Notes: generated by a model from the letters alone, not told the origin. 64,000 nucleotides of DNA from Neckera pumila (GCA_963969595.1 OZ018417.1:16308501-16372500), one strand, 5' to 3'; shown: positions 11,435 through 24,713, counted from the stretch's first letter. Translations and numbers: made by a program.

Positions 11435-12038
11435 TTAATCCCTAATGTTTGTAGGCCATTTTTTTGTCAAAAACCACTCAAAATTGTCAATTCTATTGCA
11501 TTCATCCAAGAAAGCAGAAAAAATATATATTTTTAGAATTCAATCATAGGATTTTGCACTTTAGTTATCTGAAATCATGTGGTAAAAATTTCATCAAATT
11601 TGACTATATGGATTGGAAGATATTAGAACATATATGGATTCAAAGTCGAACAAAATGTTTTTTTTCAAGAACTGGCTTAGATTGCTCGAAAATCAAGATT
11701 GTCCATAACTTTCTCATCACTAGTCCAAATAGAATGAATCAGAGTTTCACATATAGACAAAAATATAATATTTTTTGGAAAAATAAAGTAAAAATATATT
11801 TTGACTTTTTGTGATTTTTTTGGGCTGCCCATTGACCTCTACTTTTGGCTTTTTGTGCCATACCTTTTGCTTCTGGGCACCAATTGAAATAAAAATTATA
11901 TTCCCCAGAAGCATATATATTTTTTTAGCTTTACAAAAAGTTCTAGAAAATTATGATGAATATTGAAACCGTATGAGCCTAACCAAACTCCTAGTTACAT
12001 TTTGGACCCTATAAGGCCAATGGGACTTTAGGGGTTAA
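11435..12038 (-). mobile_element. TTAA-type element, inverse orientation (copy 5)
   Basis: 604 bp from TTAATCCCTAATG to GACTTTAGGGGTTAA. Its left part (GGCCATTTTTTTGTCAAAAA, then CACTCAAAATTGTCA) is the complement of the right end of the copy at 13063-13966, so it lies in the opposite orientation. The open frame at 11464-11814 crosses non-coding element sequence and is accidental. Confidence 0.75.
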
Positions 12039-13062
12039 CTTCAATCTTAGAAGCAATATTTGTTAAGTACATTCATATTAAATGGAATGTTCTCAAGATA
12101 GTTTGAATGGAGATTCCGAAGTCTCCACTGGTAAATTTGTTATTCAAAGCTGCCACTTGGTCAATGGCACTTGAATTGAATTGATTGTTGTTGGTTTTAT
12201 GGTGTATATCCTATACGTATATATAGTGGAAGGAAAGAAGAAATTATAAAAAAAGATAGGAGCAAGAAAAATTGGACATTTAAATTTTATATATAAGATA
12301 ACCCCACTTAAAAAAAACCATGAATGAATTTACAAAAAACATAGGGTGTTGAAAGTATGCCCCTTGTAGCTTTTTATGCAAAATACAATCATCTTATATA
12401 CAATAATTAAGCTAATAGCCCCACATCAAGTATCCTCTTAACTCAAAATATATCTAAATTAGATAGAGTGATCTTCCCAAAGAATCTATTTGTTATCACA
12501 TGCTATTAACAAGAATTGAAAATAATCACTATAATCATTACATCATTAAATACTATTGTTTTGCAAAACATAACATTAATAAGTTGAAAACTTCATATGG
12601 TAGGGCGAATCAAATACCAATTTGTACAAGAGGCAATTCCTTCATTATCAAGAGTAATGATTTAGAAAAGGATGTTGAATGAATAAAAGTCTACTATTGT
12701 TCCAAACTATCAAGGTTGATATTTCATACCAAATATTTAATGAAGTTGAAAAACCTAATATGACCAAATGCTTAAAATAGAAAAAAAAACTTTAAATTTC
12801 ACAATTTTTCTATGTAAAAATTATTTTTTGATATAATATTCTTCATAAAATTACAACATCTATTTTTTAAATTATTTTTTGCCAATCCTTATAGCCAAGT
12901 TCAATATTCAAAGGTTAACTCTACCATTGCTAATTATAATGTTATGAAAGTACACATGGCCACGTACACATTTTACACAAAAAGTGTAATGAAGAATTAT
13001 TCTTAGAATCTTTTCAAAATAGGCAAAGTGATGTATCATAAATGTAGTAAAAATACATGGCA
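12039..13062. other. AT-rich spacer, no gene seen
   Basis: Low-complexity A/T sequence. No motif recognised. Confidence 0.45.
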
Positions 13063-13966
13063 TTAAGCCCTAAAGGACCATTGTTCCTTTGGGGGACATA
13101 TGGGAATTTTGGGCAAATACCTATGGGTGAGATTTTATCTTGATTTTCTGGAACTTTTTTGGAAAATAGAAAGATTGATTAGCTTCGTGGGAATATAATT
13201 TTTTTTAAATCGGTGCCCAAGAACAAAAGTTATGCTCCAAACAACTCAAAACTTAGAAGGGAGAGAGGGGGCAACAAAAAAAAATTCAAAAATTTGAATT
13301 GGAAGTTTCTTTTTTCTCATAGATTATATTTTTGTCTATCTAGAAAGCTTTAATTCATTCCATTTGGATTTGCTATTGTTTTTTGGGCAATTAGAACATC
13401 TTCTTAAAAAAATAACTTGTAGGATTCATTTCTGAATGCAATTTTTACAATTTTTCAGAAAGAATAAAATTCCCTACGGTTTAGTTTGCTTGCTAGAACA
13501 ATCTCACCATTGGGATTAGTGCATTTTAATTCCCTCTTAGAGATATTAATAATCTAGATTCTCCTTCTGTCTTGTACCTACTTTTACTTAATAATTTTTT
13601 GAAGTATGAAAATTAAGTTTTTTTGAATTCTTTTTTTCCTAGACTCTCTATTCAATTCTCCACCATAAAAATATAAAGCTCCAAACTCTGTAGTGCAAAA
13701 TATTAAAGTTAAGAAGGTTCAAAGTCAAATAATCTAGTCCCGCAATGTGCTAAAAAACTTTTTTTTTTCTACTTTAAACGCATATCTTGCAGTCTATGCG
13801 GTCAAAAATTCTGAAATTTTTTCTACACATTTTCATACTAGTTAGATGTAAGATCCTATGGTTAGATGTGCAAAACAACAATTTTCAAATTATCTCACTT
13901 TGTTGTAGAAATGACAATTTTGAGTGTTTTTCGACAGAAAAAAGGCCTTATCCCTTTAGGGGTTAA
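13063..13966 (+). mobile_element. TTAA-type terminal-inverted-repeat element (copy 6)
   Basis: 904 bp from TTAAGCCCTAAAGGACC to CCCTTTAGGGGTTAA, with the subterminal CCTTTGGGGGACA stretch after the left end. Full-length partner of the copy at 9638. Non-coding. Confidence 0.78.
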
Positions 13967-14841
13967 GAGACTATTTAAAATGTCTCTTACTTAGATAGAT
14001 AGATATAAGGTTAATCATATAATTAATATATCATCTCTATTCCATCCAATATTATGTTCATTATATGTATTAAAAAATCATTAAAAAAAAACATCCAATT
14101 GCAAAGACATTGTTCAAGGTTATAGACCTAAGGGCTTTAGATAGATGGAAAAAACAAAATTACAGAGAGTGTTCGTCATCATTATAGGGAGGCCTCCTGC
14201 AAAATGGTGCAAACGTAAACAAAACTTGCATTGCTTTATGACCAGCAGAGTCTTTATAGAAGCCACAAAGAAGGCAATATAGATTCAAAACCTTTACAAA
14301 GAATTAGGACTTATTAACTCCAAACCAATCCAATTGTCTGCGATAACCAAATTGTACCAATCCAAAACAAACCACTTCAAGATGCATGTGCATGAAGGAG
14401 CTTGAAGTCACAAATGTTCCAACAGATAGACCCAGCTGCCAAGATCGAAAGATGCAGACGTCTCCTCAACCTCACAGCCGATCAAGATTAGAATACCAAA
14501 CTTAAAAGTTACTTCTCCCAATCGGTAATTTGGTATATGAGGTGATACAAAAATAATAAAACTAATAGGGCTCCTCAGCAGAATAAAAAGTAAGGCCAAA
14601 AAGTGACTCACATTAGCCTTAAAAAGAACTGGAAATTCTTACCTAACTCAAACTTCGTTTAATTCGACCTTGACATCCACTTGAAATAACTGGAGAAACC
14701 TTCTAACGTCTGTCTACACTAATTTCACTTCCTGTTCAAATCAACTAAATTAATAACCTCGAAGCGACTTTACCGTGGCGCACGGTTGCTTGCACAAAGT
14801 CAAGGATTTGAGAGGTTGTTGAGTTAACCTATAATTCAATC
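13967..14841. other. 3' flank of the hydrolase gene
   Basis: Contains a short GATA-type run near 13990-14010. Otherwise unremarkable; it should include the 3' untranslated region of the hydrolase. Confidence 0.4.
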
Positions 14842-17800
14842 CTACACACCTGAGTCAACCTTAGCATCGTCGTACTTGATTAAGAAGTCTAGAATAACAG
14901 GGTAAACTTCTTCCTTTGCCTGTAAAACAGTGTACGAAATTGGTGTTACTTGGTGTATCTAGAAGAAACGTTGCCTCAAAACACCTATGCATCACAACAA
15001 GGTATAAAATGCGCTTAAAATAGAGAAATAGCAGACCCGAAAGCACTCAAATGTTATCAGATTTTTCTTGCAAACAGGAAAAAAAAAGACTTTAAGTGAA
15101 ACGTAAACTGGAACCAGATTAGGAAAGGAACATACAGTACGAGCACAGAGAAGATCATAGTGGCCATAGTGTAACTCATCTTCACCACCGAATTCTTTAT
15201 ACGTTACATTGGCCTCTGGAAAAGCTTTTAAAGTCTCTGCGAGAAACAGAAACCACCGAAGGTTTGACCTATTACGACAAGCATTCAATGGTAATTGACC
15301 CAGGGCTAAAACCATCCGCTGTGAAGGAAAATTCGACTATCCTTCACAGGGCATGTATTGCCAGGAGGACTAAAAAATTGCAGGTCCAGGGAAGAGATCT
15401 TGAACGGCTACAGTCGGACCACTGATTTTTACATATGCAGAACGCCTAAATGGGACACTGGTTCGGAACTTCGGACCTTGTTCCACTAGTACCTCACATG
15501 ACAGTCAGCACTGAACAGAAACAAGGAGTAACCAGATTTTTACATAAATGCTCGAAAATAAATTAAGACAAGGTTGGAATGAAGATATTTACCAGTGACT
15601 GCAATAGGCGGACAAATAAGGTCTTCGTCACCAGCAATAGCAAGAACAGGAACTTTGCAGCTCTTGAGGCGTTCCATGTAGCTGATAGTACCTTTTCGAT
15701 TCTGCAAGCCTCCAGGCTTAAAGACTGTTGCTAATTGCAATAATAACTTCACGGGAATGGTACCTGAAGCACACATCGGTGTAATTTCAATGCAATTTCT
15801 AGAGAACAGCCTGAAATTGACATGATAACCATGACTGCCATACTGTTCTTGAAGATCTGCCATGGAAAAAGGTAAAGCAAGCATACTGAAGCAGCGACAC
15901 TTACAGAAATTGTTACAAATTAGCTTTCTGAAAAGATCCGGCTCCATCATTTGACGAGCAGAGACCTGGTAACCCAAGTAGGCTAAAGCGTACGGAGGAC
16001 GTGAGGCTAGTGGATGAATTGCATTCATCAATGCGCCCAGAGGTACGACTGGCACATTTAATAATTGCGCTGGATCTGTCTGCAAATTCGAAAAAGGCTT
16101 AGACATTATTTCTTCATCACAACATGAGAAGAGTACAAGATAAATTTCTCTCCATGAAGGTATTGAAACTCAGATGATGTACTAGGTGGTCATCAATCCC
16201 AAAGCCCAGAACCAAGTATTTTAGCGAGCTTACATTGCGCCAAAACATCTAGCCTGAAAACTTACAAGAGGTAGAAGCATCTTAAGCGAGGTATCAGACA
16301 CTCCATAATCCAGTGACGACGCCAATGCTACAGCTCCTGCAAGTCCAGCTCTCTCCTCTGCCAATCACAAGCACCAGGGACCTAACGTCAAAATATAAGC
16401 CACCTCACACGCTCTATTGAATATGGTCTTTATTACGAGTTAAACTATTGCTAAAGAGTATAACCAAGAGAATAAGGTGTAAATGTTTTTGACCCTAGTT
16501 ACATGAGAGGTCCCTGCGGTTAGTGAATCCAAGACATAATAAACCAGTGCTTAAGTTCCAAATCAGATTTCCTTCGACCTTTAAGAGAAGTGGTCGCACC
16601 TACCACGTATGGCCAGCATAGCATATAGGAGAATGCCTCCCATAGAATGCCCAACACCTAAGACTTTTCCATCGGGAGTTGCAGTATGAGAAGAAACGTA
16701 CTCCATCTGCATACAAGATTGCATAAGTCTGCAAATGGTAAGCATCCATGCCTTTAGCAGTACTAAATTGTTGATAACTTCTTGTCAAAGAACTTAAATG
16801 ATAGGATATATCACGCATATTTATCATACAGTACAGGAAAATATAGTTAAAAGGTTACAAGGAACTTCGTTTAACTGTTGTTACCTCTTTCGATCTTCCT
16901 TGGTGCTACTATTCAAATTCACGCAAATAACCTAGAAAATAGAAATGTCTGAAAGTACAACCTAATTTAGGACTGATGAAGGTGTCCACTCAGAAACAAA
17001 CGAAGGTGGGTTGCTCGAACTTACAGCAGCAGGAACATCCTCTTCAAGATAGGTGTCAAAATCCCAATCATACTTGGCATATAATTCAAGAAGTTCCTGA
17101 AAATCGCTGATTGTTGTGGTTAATCTTTCCTGTAAAACCACGTTTACTGAATGTGTCAGATCCCAGGCAAGTAGCAGATCGCATTGAGAAAGAACGAATG
17201 ATTCCGAAGTCAAAGGTACATCCTGCACTTAAGCTCGACCGATTTACAAGCGAAGTTTCTTACTTAAAGAAGATTCTTAACGCGAGACTTGCTTACATAC
17301 AAAATGTCTTAGTTCTAGGTCTAACAGACGAAGTTTATGAGATGCAAGACTAAATCGCAAATTTAAGATCTAAAAGCCCCTTGCTCGCTGTGTATAGCTC
17401 TAATCTACGACAGTCGACAACCGTCTGGAGAATTACTAGACAGAAGCTTTGCTCTCACAAAATGCTGATTATCTGATCCAAGCAGAATAGATGTAAGTTT
17501 ACAGGGTAGTGTTCCTACTTGCAAATTGGTGACACTTGGAGAAACAGAACGTTGCCCTTCCTCCAACACCATGGCAACCCGTTTACTGAATTCCGTAACC
17601 TGGGATGCCACAGAGTTCGTCTGTGGTCCCTCCAACAGACCCGTGAGCCTCTCCCGAAGATCCCCAAGTCGCTCATTCAGCACTTTATCCTCCAGTAAAG
17701 AAGTGACCTGCATATCATTTAAAAAAGAATTGTAGAAATTTGCACGTAGTTCCAACATAATACGAGAACAAGAATCTCGCAACATTCGGAAAATGAAATC

Positions 17801-19371
17801 GACAACATCATGTTTAATTGCAAATGGTTTTCACCTGCTCTATAAATTTGGCTACCAGGACGCTTGACTGTCCTTCGCTGACCAAGCTTTTCAGAGTCTG
17901 CGATATCTGTGTTATTCTATTTGCCAACCAAGATGCTACCGTATCTTCTTCCGTTGAGGAGTTGTCGGATTTTACTAAACCATTAGATTGCTGAACCAGG
18001 GCGGTCTCCTTTTTGTCATGTTTGGGAGCGCCATTGTCCTTGTTCTCGGTTGCTTTCGTGGCGTTCTTGAGTGTTGCTTGGACAAATGCATCTTCCACAG
18101 CTCCACTAAGAGCGCCATCAGTCCCACCAAGCTCACTGGACGTTGGTTCTCCTTCTCGCTTGGTTAGCCCCGCTCCCCGAACCTCCAAAATCCATGCGTC
18201 AAATCCTGCTTCTGATAGATGACGAGCCAGTGATGCCTGTGGAGGAGGATGACCGTGAAAATGGGAACCTAAAACGGCCTTCGCACTCTCTATCCCGAAG
18301 CTGTCTAACCATTTTCATATAATCCTCACCAATATTTTGCTTAGTAATACATTCGGATGCCCTCTAACGTAATTCGACAAGGACAAATAATCTCTAATAT
18401 GGGGATTTGAAGATTATACGAGAATTTCCAAACCCTAATACGCGCATTTCAACCCTGACATTGAAAAATCCATCCACTGGATTCACACCACCAACTACAA
18501 CATACATGGTACCCTTCCCTACTAACAACAAGCATTTTAACGGTTATCATGTAGAGAGACTCGTTTCTCGCACTCTCGCTACGATTGATTTACACAAATA
18601 AATATTGTTGAAATTTACTCGATATACTTTGTAATCTCATCAGAAACTGGATATTCTCTTCAATATAGAAGAAAGTGAAAGGAGACTTACACTGGGGTCT
18701 ATGTCAAACCCGATTGCATTTGTTCCAATACCAGAGAGCATTAAAACGGGATGTTTCCTCTTTGGCGCCTGCGTCAAGAAGCACATCTTACACGTTCAGA
18801 AAACTCCCGCAATGAAATTTTTGACTTTAATGATAAGTAGACGGGAATTTTGGCGCTTCAACATACACATATCAGCCTTCCATGTTTTTTAGGATAGTAC
18901 TGAAGTAAAGCCACGCCTTACAGATTTTGAAGGGAGGTATCGCCACAGAGCAAGACGCCAATCAGTATTGGGGACAGCAACATAATGCAATTCATCAGCC
19001 GTGCATATCTCTGGCTTGCCAATGCGATCCAAATCCCCGCCCGCAACAGACTCCAGCTCCTTCTCGACAGCTGGCTTCTCCCCTGCCCCTCTAGTAGTTG
19101 CAAACGGACTCACAGAGACCCAATTTCTTTTCCATTCGATAGGCCTCTCTCGATACAAGGCTTTCCCGCCACTGCATCCAAAAGAAGAGAGCTGGAGACG
19201 ACGTCGTGGAAAGTATACTCCGTGTGCAGCTTCTTGAGAAGTGTGCGAGAAGGTTCTGAAGCGTGGATGAAGAGAAAGACGCGCAGGTGAAACAGGACGC
19301 GTGCTCAAGTAGCTCCGCGACACAATTCCCCGGCCACAGCTAATTGCTGACATTGATTTCGTATTCTGCAT
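14842..19371 (-). CDS. Plant alpha/beta hydrolase, probably organellar
   Basis: Eleven exons joined by GT-AG introns: 18922-19371, 18691-18768, 17835-18236, 17519-17707, 17025-17129, 16604-16706, 16266-16357, 15905-16079, 15593-15763, 15136-15236, 14842-14919, giving 647 residues. Phases agree at every junction. Residues 1-50 are rich in S, R and T with few acids, like a plastid or mitochondrial transit peptide. Around 120-220 lie conserved stretches ICTADELHYVAVPNTDWRLA, GIGTNAIGFD and WILEVRGAGLT. Residues about 225-372 are a low-conservation linker. GHSMGG carries the likely nucleophile Ser429, AGDEDLICPP the Asp (about 579) and HYGHYDLL the His (about 611-614), a complete triad. The family is widespread in plants (resembling Arabidopsis At1g15060/At1g73750, from memory). 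The substrate is unknown. The exon 4 donor (CAA|GTAGGA) is the least certain; TTT|GTGAGA is an alternative. Confidence 0.88.
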
Positions 19372-20523
19372 CCCTCAACACCTGCTCCCCCTTCTCTATT
19401 GTGCAACGCAATCTCCTAAATCTCTTCCTGACCGCGATATTCGTTTACAGAAGACGAGCCAATTCAACCTTCAATTCCAATACCGTCCCCGTTACAGCCT
19501 CGTAGCCACAAAATTTATAAATCACCAAACCAAAGAAAACCTACAGAAATTGCCACAACAAGAGATACGTCTACTCTCTCTTCATGCTAACTTCTCTCCT
19601 CCGCAACCCGCAAACTACAACACCCGCTAACTAACCATCACATCCGTAAGAAACACTCAAAGCTCAATCCCGCAATCTTCGATCAATCCCACAATTTAAC
19701 TCTCAAAATCACTCCTTCCGATCCTTAAGCTCATACTGTCCTCTTCTCTACATTTACTCCGGCACAAAGAACGGCTCCCACGCACCCTAACTTCCAATCC
19801 GCGACAGTGGAGCAACTGAATTTATTCGGAGCAAGAGATCGATTCTCCCTAGCCTACGCCTCAAAAATTTAACACAATTTTCCACTTTAAGAGTGGTGAA
19901 TGGAGAACCTATACAGGCAGCAGTAAAAGCAGCGGTAAAAATTCCAGAACAAGAAGAACGCCTAAAATCTCTTCAAACTAATAAGAAATCGCTCTTAAGT
20001 TACTCTCCAAAACGCCAACAGACCTTCAATTCTCCAAGAAGCACTCACAAGAATATGACACTCCCGCAAGTCTTCGAAAGAACTTGGACACCACGGCAGT
20101 CTTCCCCTTCGCTCAACTCTTCAGATTGTCTTCACCGCTCCGGCGTGAACAGGGCTTGCTCCAAAGCCTCCCAAATTCCATCTCTGCGACATTTGAGCAA
20201 ATTTCTTGTAGCAGGAGATCAAGCTTGCGTCTCGAACTTGTTTTTGAGTTATTTTACTACGGTACAGCCGCACTCTCGAAATCGCAACGGCGACCGACCA
20301 CTCAAAGAATGGCCGGAGAAGCTGTAAGAGGACGGGAGCCAGCGGCGGTGAATGCAAGCTTGGCAAATGGCAACACCAGAACTCGTCCCTAATTTCTATT
20401 AGTTTAAATAATCGACCTCTGTTTACAGGTGGTGACTGGGGAGTGAGCAAAGGATCATAGTGCAACGAGCCTCTTGCGGAGGTAAAGCCCAGGGTGAACG
20501 TAAAAAGAAGACCCCCTATTTGT
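19372..20523. other. 5' flank of the hydrolase gene
   Basis: C/A-rich on the plus strand, typical of plant leader and promoter sequence read from the minus strand. The plus-strand open frame 19893-20327 has no recognisable motif and is probably chance. Confidence 0.4.
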
Positions 20524-20880
20524 TAACACCTCTCCTAGCTAATTTGGGGCCTCTGATTGCAAATATGAACTCAGAATTTGGAAAATTTTATCATGTGTGG
20601 CAAATGAAACGTTCCTGCATTTTTTTCTAGGAATAAAACAAGGGGGGGCAAAATGGCCTTCGCAAGCGGTTCGATGCACTACTATAGATTGGACCTGAGC
20701 AAAGGGGGCCTTGACTTTCAAATACACTCATTGGTTGAAAACGGTCAACGTGAATTGACCCCTCATTGCCCTGCAGTTTATTGCTGAAGAAAACATTGGA
20801 ATTTTTATTTGCAACACATGATGAAATTTGAAAATTTCGAATTCATATTTGCACAAGCAAATTAGGTATTAGAGGTGAAG
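20524..20880. repeat. Imperfect foldback repeat, arms about 125 bp
   Basis: The arm at about 20524-20660 is complementary to the arm at about 20761-20880 with small indels. Shared blocks include CACATGAT(A/G)AAATTT, TTCATATTTGCA and AAATTAG. The loop is about 100 bp. A second inverted pair, ATTGACCCCTCATTGCCC (20754) against GGGCAATGAGGGGGTCAAT (20939-20957), overlaps the right arm. It resembles a foldback MITE, but I cannot fix its ends or target duplication. Confidence 0.7.
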
Positions 20881-21023
20881 AAATACAAAAATATGCGGCA
20901 CAATGTTGGAGGGCAATTTTTTACAAATACCTTTGGTTGGGGCAATGAGGGGGTCAATCTTCTCTAAGTGCTAAAAACAACCTAAAGATTTTACAGCAAT
21001 GTAAAAGAGATTGACCACATGTC

Positions 21024-21605
21024 TTAACCCCTAAAGTCCTAAGGCCATTTTTCTATCAAAAATCACTCAAAACTGTTACTTTTGTTGCGTAAATCCAAGA
21101 AATCAGAAAAAATATTTTTTTAGAATCTAACCATAGGATCTTGTACTACACTTTTCTCTAATCATGTGGTAAAATTTTTGTGATGTTTGATTAAATGGAT
21201 TAAAAGATATCAACATTCAAAGTGAAAGAAAAAGTTTTTTTCAAGAAGATGCTTTGATTGCCCACAAAACAAGAAACTCTATAACTTTCACATCACTAAT
21301 CCAAATGGAATGAATCAAAGCTTCATGTTTAGACAAAAATATAATTTATTAGAAAAAAATTATTAAAAAAATTATTTTAATTTTTTATGGATTTTTTTTG
21401 TTGCCTGGTCTCCTCCATTTTGAGGTTATTGTAGCCTAACCTTTGCTCTCGGGCACCAATTGAAATAAAAATTACATTCCCAGAAAGCTAATAAATTTTT
21501 CTATCTTATGGAAAAGTTTCAAAAAGTTTCACCAAAAATTGAACTCATAAGAACCTACCCAAAATCCATTTTGTCCCCCATGGGGAATGAGACATTAGGG
21601 GTTAA
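21024..21605 (-). mobile_element. TTAA-type element, inverse orientation (copy 7)
   Basis: 582 bp from TTAACCCCTAAAGTCC to ACATTAGGGGTTAA, in the same orientation as the copy at 11435. It carries the subterminal TTTTGTCCCCCATGGGG palindrome at the right end. Its left 200 bp share motifs at equal spacing with the end at 57684 near the piggyBac transposase: GATCTTG 113 bases in, and ATTCAAAGT 79 bases further. Confidence 0.78.
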
Positions 21606-22985
21606 TTGGATGATAATGATATGGACTTCAACAGGTTTGGGTATAGGTGGGAATGCTTGAAAAAGAGGGGATTTTGCTAAAAAAAAATATCAAAGTAAAA
21701 AATAAATGGAGGTACTTTTTTTCATGAAATCCCCTACAACGAGTGGCATTGTCCGTTGTAAACTGCAAGGGAGAAATCCTCCATTTGGACAAAATTTGAA
21801 CTTTTACAATGAAAAAAAAATAATACCTAATTTTACGAGCAAAAACATACAATTAAGCAAGAAAAAAACTAATTATGCTTCAAAATCCAACCAAAGATTG
21901 AATGGGACATTTTTCACTTGTGGTTTATGAAATGAGTAATGTTTGAATATCTTTCTTTTGAGGTTGAATTTGAGAATAATTAGAACTTTGGAAAATCTTC
22001 TTTCTGACATACCCTCTTTTCTTTGAAAAGAAAGCAAGCTTGGATTTCCAAACCCATTCCAACTTCCAATTATAATGCCTATAAATTATTGAAGTGATTG
22101 ATAATCTCCTTGGTCTTATATTGAATGAATTTGTTTAACTCAACCTCATTTACCAAAGCATTTTGGAAAATCTTTAGTATTCAAATGTTAGGAAACTAAT
22201 TTAAAAATCTGAGAATAATTAGATGGATATAAGTAGATAATGTAAAGCCAAGATATATGGAGTACTACCTAATAGTCCTCAAGCATCAAGTGACCACACC
22301 AATTGCATCATTGAAGACAAAAAATGCTTATTTGACATACTAGGACATACTTCATCATTTCTTGTAGCTCCCACAAAAAGCTCTTGAAAAAATTCATAAT
22401 CCACCCGATTCTCTCTTCAGGATAAGATAATTACACCTTAAATCCTCTTAATAAGCATTTGAACATGGTTCCTATTATGGAATATTAAATTATCTAAATT
22501 TCTATTGAGAATTGTTGGGAGTCAAAATAGGTTTCTTAGTATTAATGTTTTGGACATCATATGAACAATAATATGAAATTTCCAACATGCTGAAAACAGT
22601 TAAGGTATACCTAAAATGGACCCTAGCTCTCATGAATAGATGCCGTATATTTCAGACACGAATCTGCAGCGATTTCAGAAACTGATCGGAAGTAGGAACA
22701 GCTACCTTGAAACTACTTTATTTGGGGGTTTGCGATCCACACTCTGAAGAACGGAACATTGACCAAGCATAGATGATCATTCAGAAGAAAAGCGTTTCCT
22801 TGACGTAAACTCTCGTCAATTTCGGGGGACTCCCAACTTAACACATAGCAAGAGCATGTTTTCACTTAGCAAGCGAGGAAAAAAGTTCATCATAGAAGCC
22901 ATAAACACAACAGGCATCCTGAGAGGAGTCAACCTGCACTATAACATGGAGTATAAAAATTCAAAAATTAGGTTGGCTTTTCTGT
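21606..22985. other. Intergenic, 3' flank of the NUDCD2-like gene
   Basis: AT-rich. Nothing recognised beyond the expected 3' untranslated region near 22985. Confidence 0.4.
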
Positions 22986-24479
22986 TCAACGTTGCATACC
23001 ACCTAAAAATTTGCTTGGGTCTGGAACGTTTCCATTGAATTCTGCGTTGGAGAAGTCGAAGCCTGGGTGCTGCACGCAGGCAAGAACGCTAATCAGTCAT
23101 CTACTGACATACGAACATCCATGAAGATAAGGAAGGAAACGCTTCACAACTAAATAGAATAGAGATTTTGGATAATGTATTCTCAGACAAATTCAATTTC
23201 AGAGACCCTCTATGAGAGACAGAAACGAAACAAAATGTTAGAAATCTGCATAGACTACCGAAGTGAAACCTACCTCTTCTTGAAATCTCTCCAGCATCAT
23301 GCGCTGCTTCTCTTGCTCATTCTTAAGAGGATCGAGGGGAGCATGCCCAGCTATAGCTGAAGGCCAAGGTTGACCTTTCTCCCGCTTCTGCAGTGTTACG
23401 TGCATTACGTGGTCCTCTGCACAACAGAGGATGACGTCAGTGCCAACAACCTCGAGATAAGGTGGTCACTAGGTTTGTGATGAATCCTGAAATCCCGAAC
23501 GTCATCTTTGTAAATCTATCAACAAAAAAGTGTATATTGATATACACATGATTTCAAATTAGGAGCTATGAAAGGTAAGAAGTCTCACCAACTGTCCAAA
23601 ATGAACAATCGGTCTTCACTGGACCTGCTAGATCATGCTGCAGACAAACCCGACAACATGCTCAGCTCAGATGAACTCATCTATTGGCGTCCCTACCATC
23701 GATTGGCAAATGGCCCTCTGGTAACGACTTGACGATGAAAGAAAATGAACAATGCAGTGCATCAGGATGGTCGATTGACAGAAAATATCCATAGTTCATA
23801 CCAAAGATCACATCATTCTCATTAAACAGAATCTGAGGGAACTCAACCGAGTGGAAGAGAATTCAGTGTGTAGACGCACATTAAGGTAAGGAGGGTTGCC
23901 TTTGACGCCTAGCTCCAGGTGCTTTGGCTTTATGGTGCAGTAGAGCAACTTTGTGGGTAAACTTTCAGGCAATGGTATGTACACGTTGACCTCTTCCAGT
24001 TGCTGATCCCACTCGTAAATCAAGTCTCCTGCCGAACATAACATCACCAACATTCAGCCTCTTCATCGTGCACGCATTGAATCAGCATTTCCATCGTCTC
24101 CATTGCCCGTTCATCTGAATTACACACTTAGCCTGGTGACGTCTAAATGCACTATGATCCATCCATAATGAAACGGCATGCCAAACGTCGAAAAATCAGA
24201 AAACAATAGTCTTCCCATCATTGTCACAACCAATACTTGCAAAATCAAATCAGTTCAATCTGTCAATCTGCAGTAAAGCTGGAAGAGAATGAGCAAATGA
24301 AGTCGCATGTGCCAACTGAGAATCGCCGCCGATTAGATAGTGCTCCCATCGTGAATGGTACAAAATACCTGACCTCGAAAGAGAATGGCAGATACGAATT
24401 TTAAAATTAGGTTTACAAAATGCTCACCATCTTGCTCGAAGCGATGGCGTTCCGTAGGAGCCAACTTCTCTGAAGCCAT
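22986..24479 (-). CDS. NudC-domain co-chaperone (NUDCD2-like)
   Basis: CS-domain (p23/NudC fold) protein related to animal NUDCD2, a cytosolic Hsp90-linked co-chaperone. Five exons: 24428-24479, 23880-24028, 23589-23637, 23274-23416, 22986-23069, with phases consistent, giving 158 residues, the family's length. The N-terminus MASEKLAPTERHRFEQDG is followed by the CS domain (about residues 18-107) with YEWDQQLEEVNVYIPLP, HLELGVKGNPPYLN, the tryptophan strand SFWTV and VMHVTLQKREKGQPW. A helical E/K/R-rich stretch comes next, and the C-terminal signature NAEFNGNVPDPSKFLGG matches the NUDCD2 tail. Exon 2 ends at a GTGCGT donor, less common than GTAAGT. A spurious open frame runs through the intron between exons 3 and 4. 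The upstream leader carries a tandem duplication. Confidence 0.9.
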
Positions 24480-24713
24480 CTATTTTCAAGTTATAGAGTG
24501 ATGAGACGAATTTAGAATCTGCACCAAAGTAAACAAACATGATTAAAGACCCAGAATAGGCATAGTTCAACACCTTCAGTTTCCTCAACTAATAACTCAC
24601 TCTGCAAAGTAAAACCTCGTCAATATGCAAATCTGATCCTCACAATCATTCCAACATTCACTAAATCCTCTGCACATTATCTCTTTCCACCTTGCTCTGT
24701 TCACAAAGATCCT

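Noticed and set aside
11464..11814. 116-codon plus-strand open frame
   Set aside because: Entirely inside a non-coding TTAA-type element. Related copies do not keep it open.
19893..20327. 144-codon plus-strand open frame
   Set aside because: Sits in the leader/promoter region of the minus-strand hydrolase. Its composition reflects the complement of that region and no domain is visible.
23417..23588. Extra NUDCD2 exon reading through intron 3
   Set aside because: An open frame follows an AG near 23508, but it ends at a stop inside the next exon's sequence and lacks the CS-domain strand. The exon at 23274-23416 restores the family sequence.
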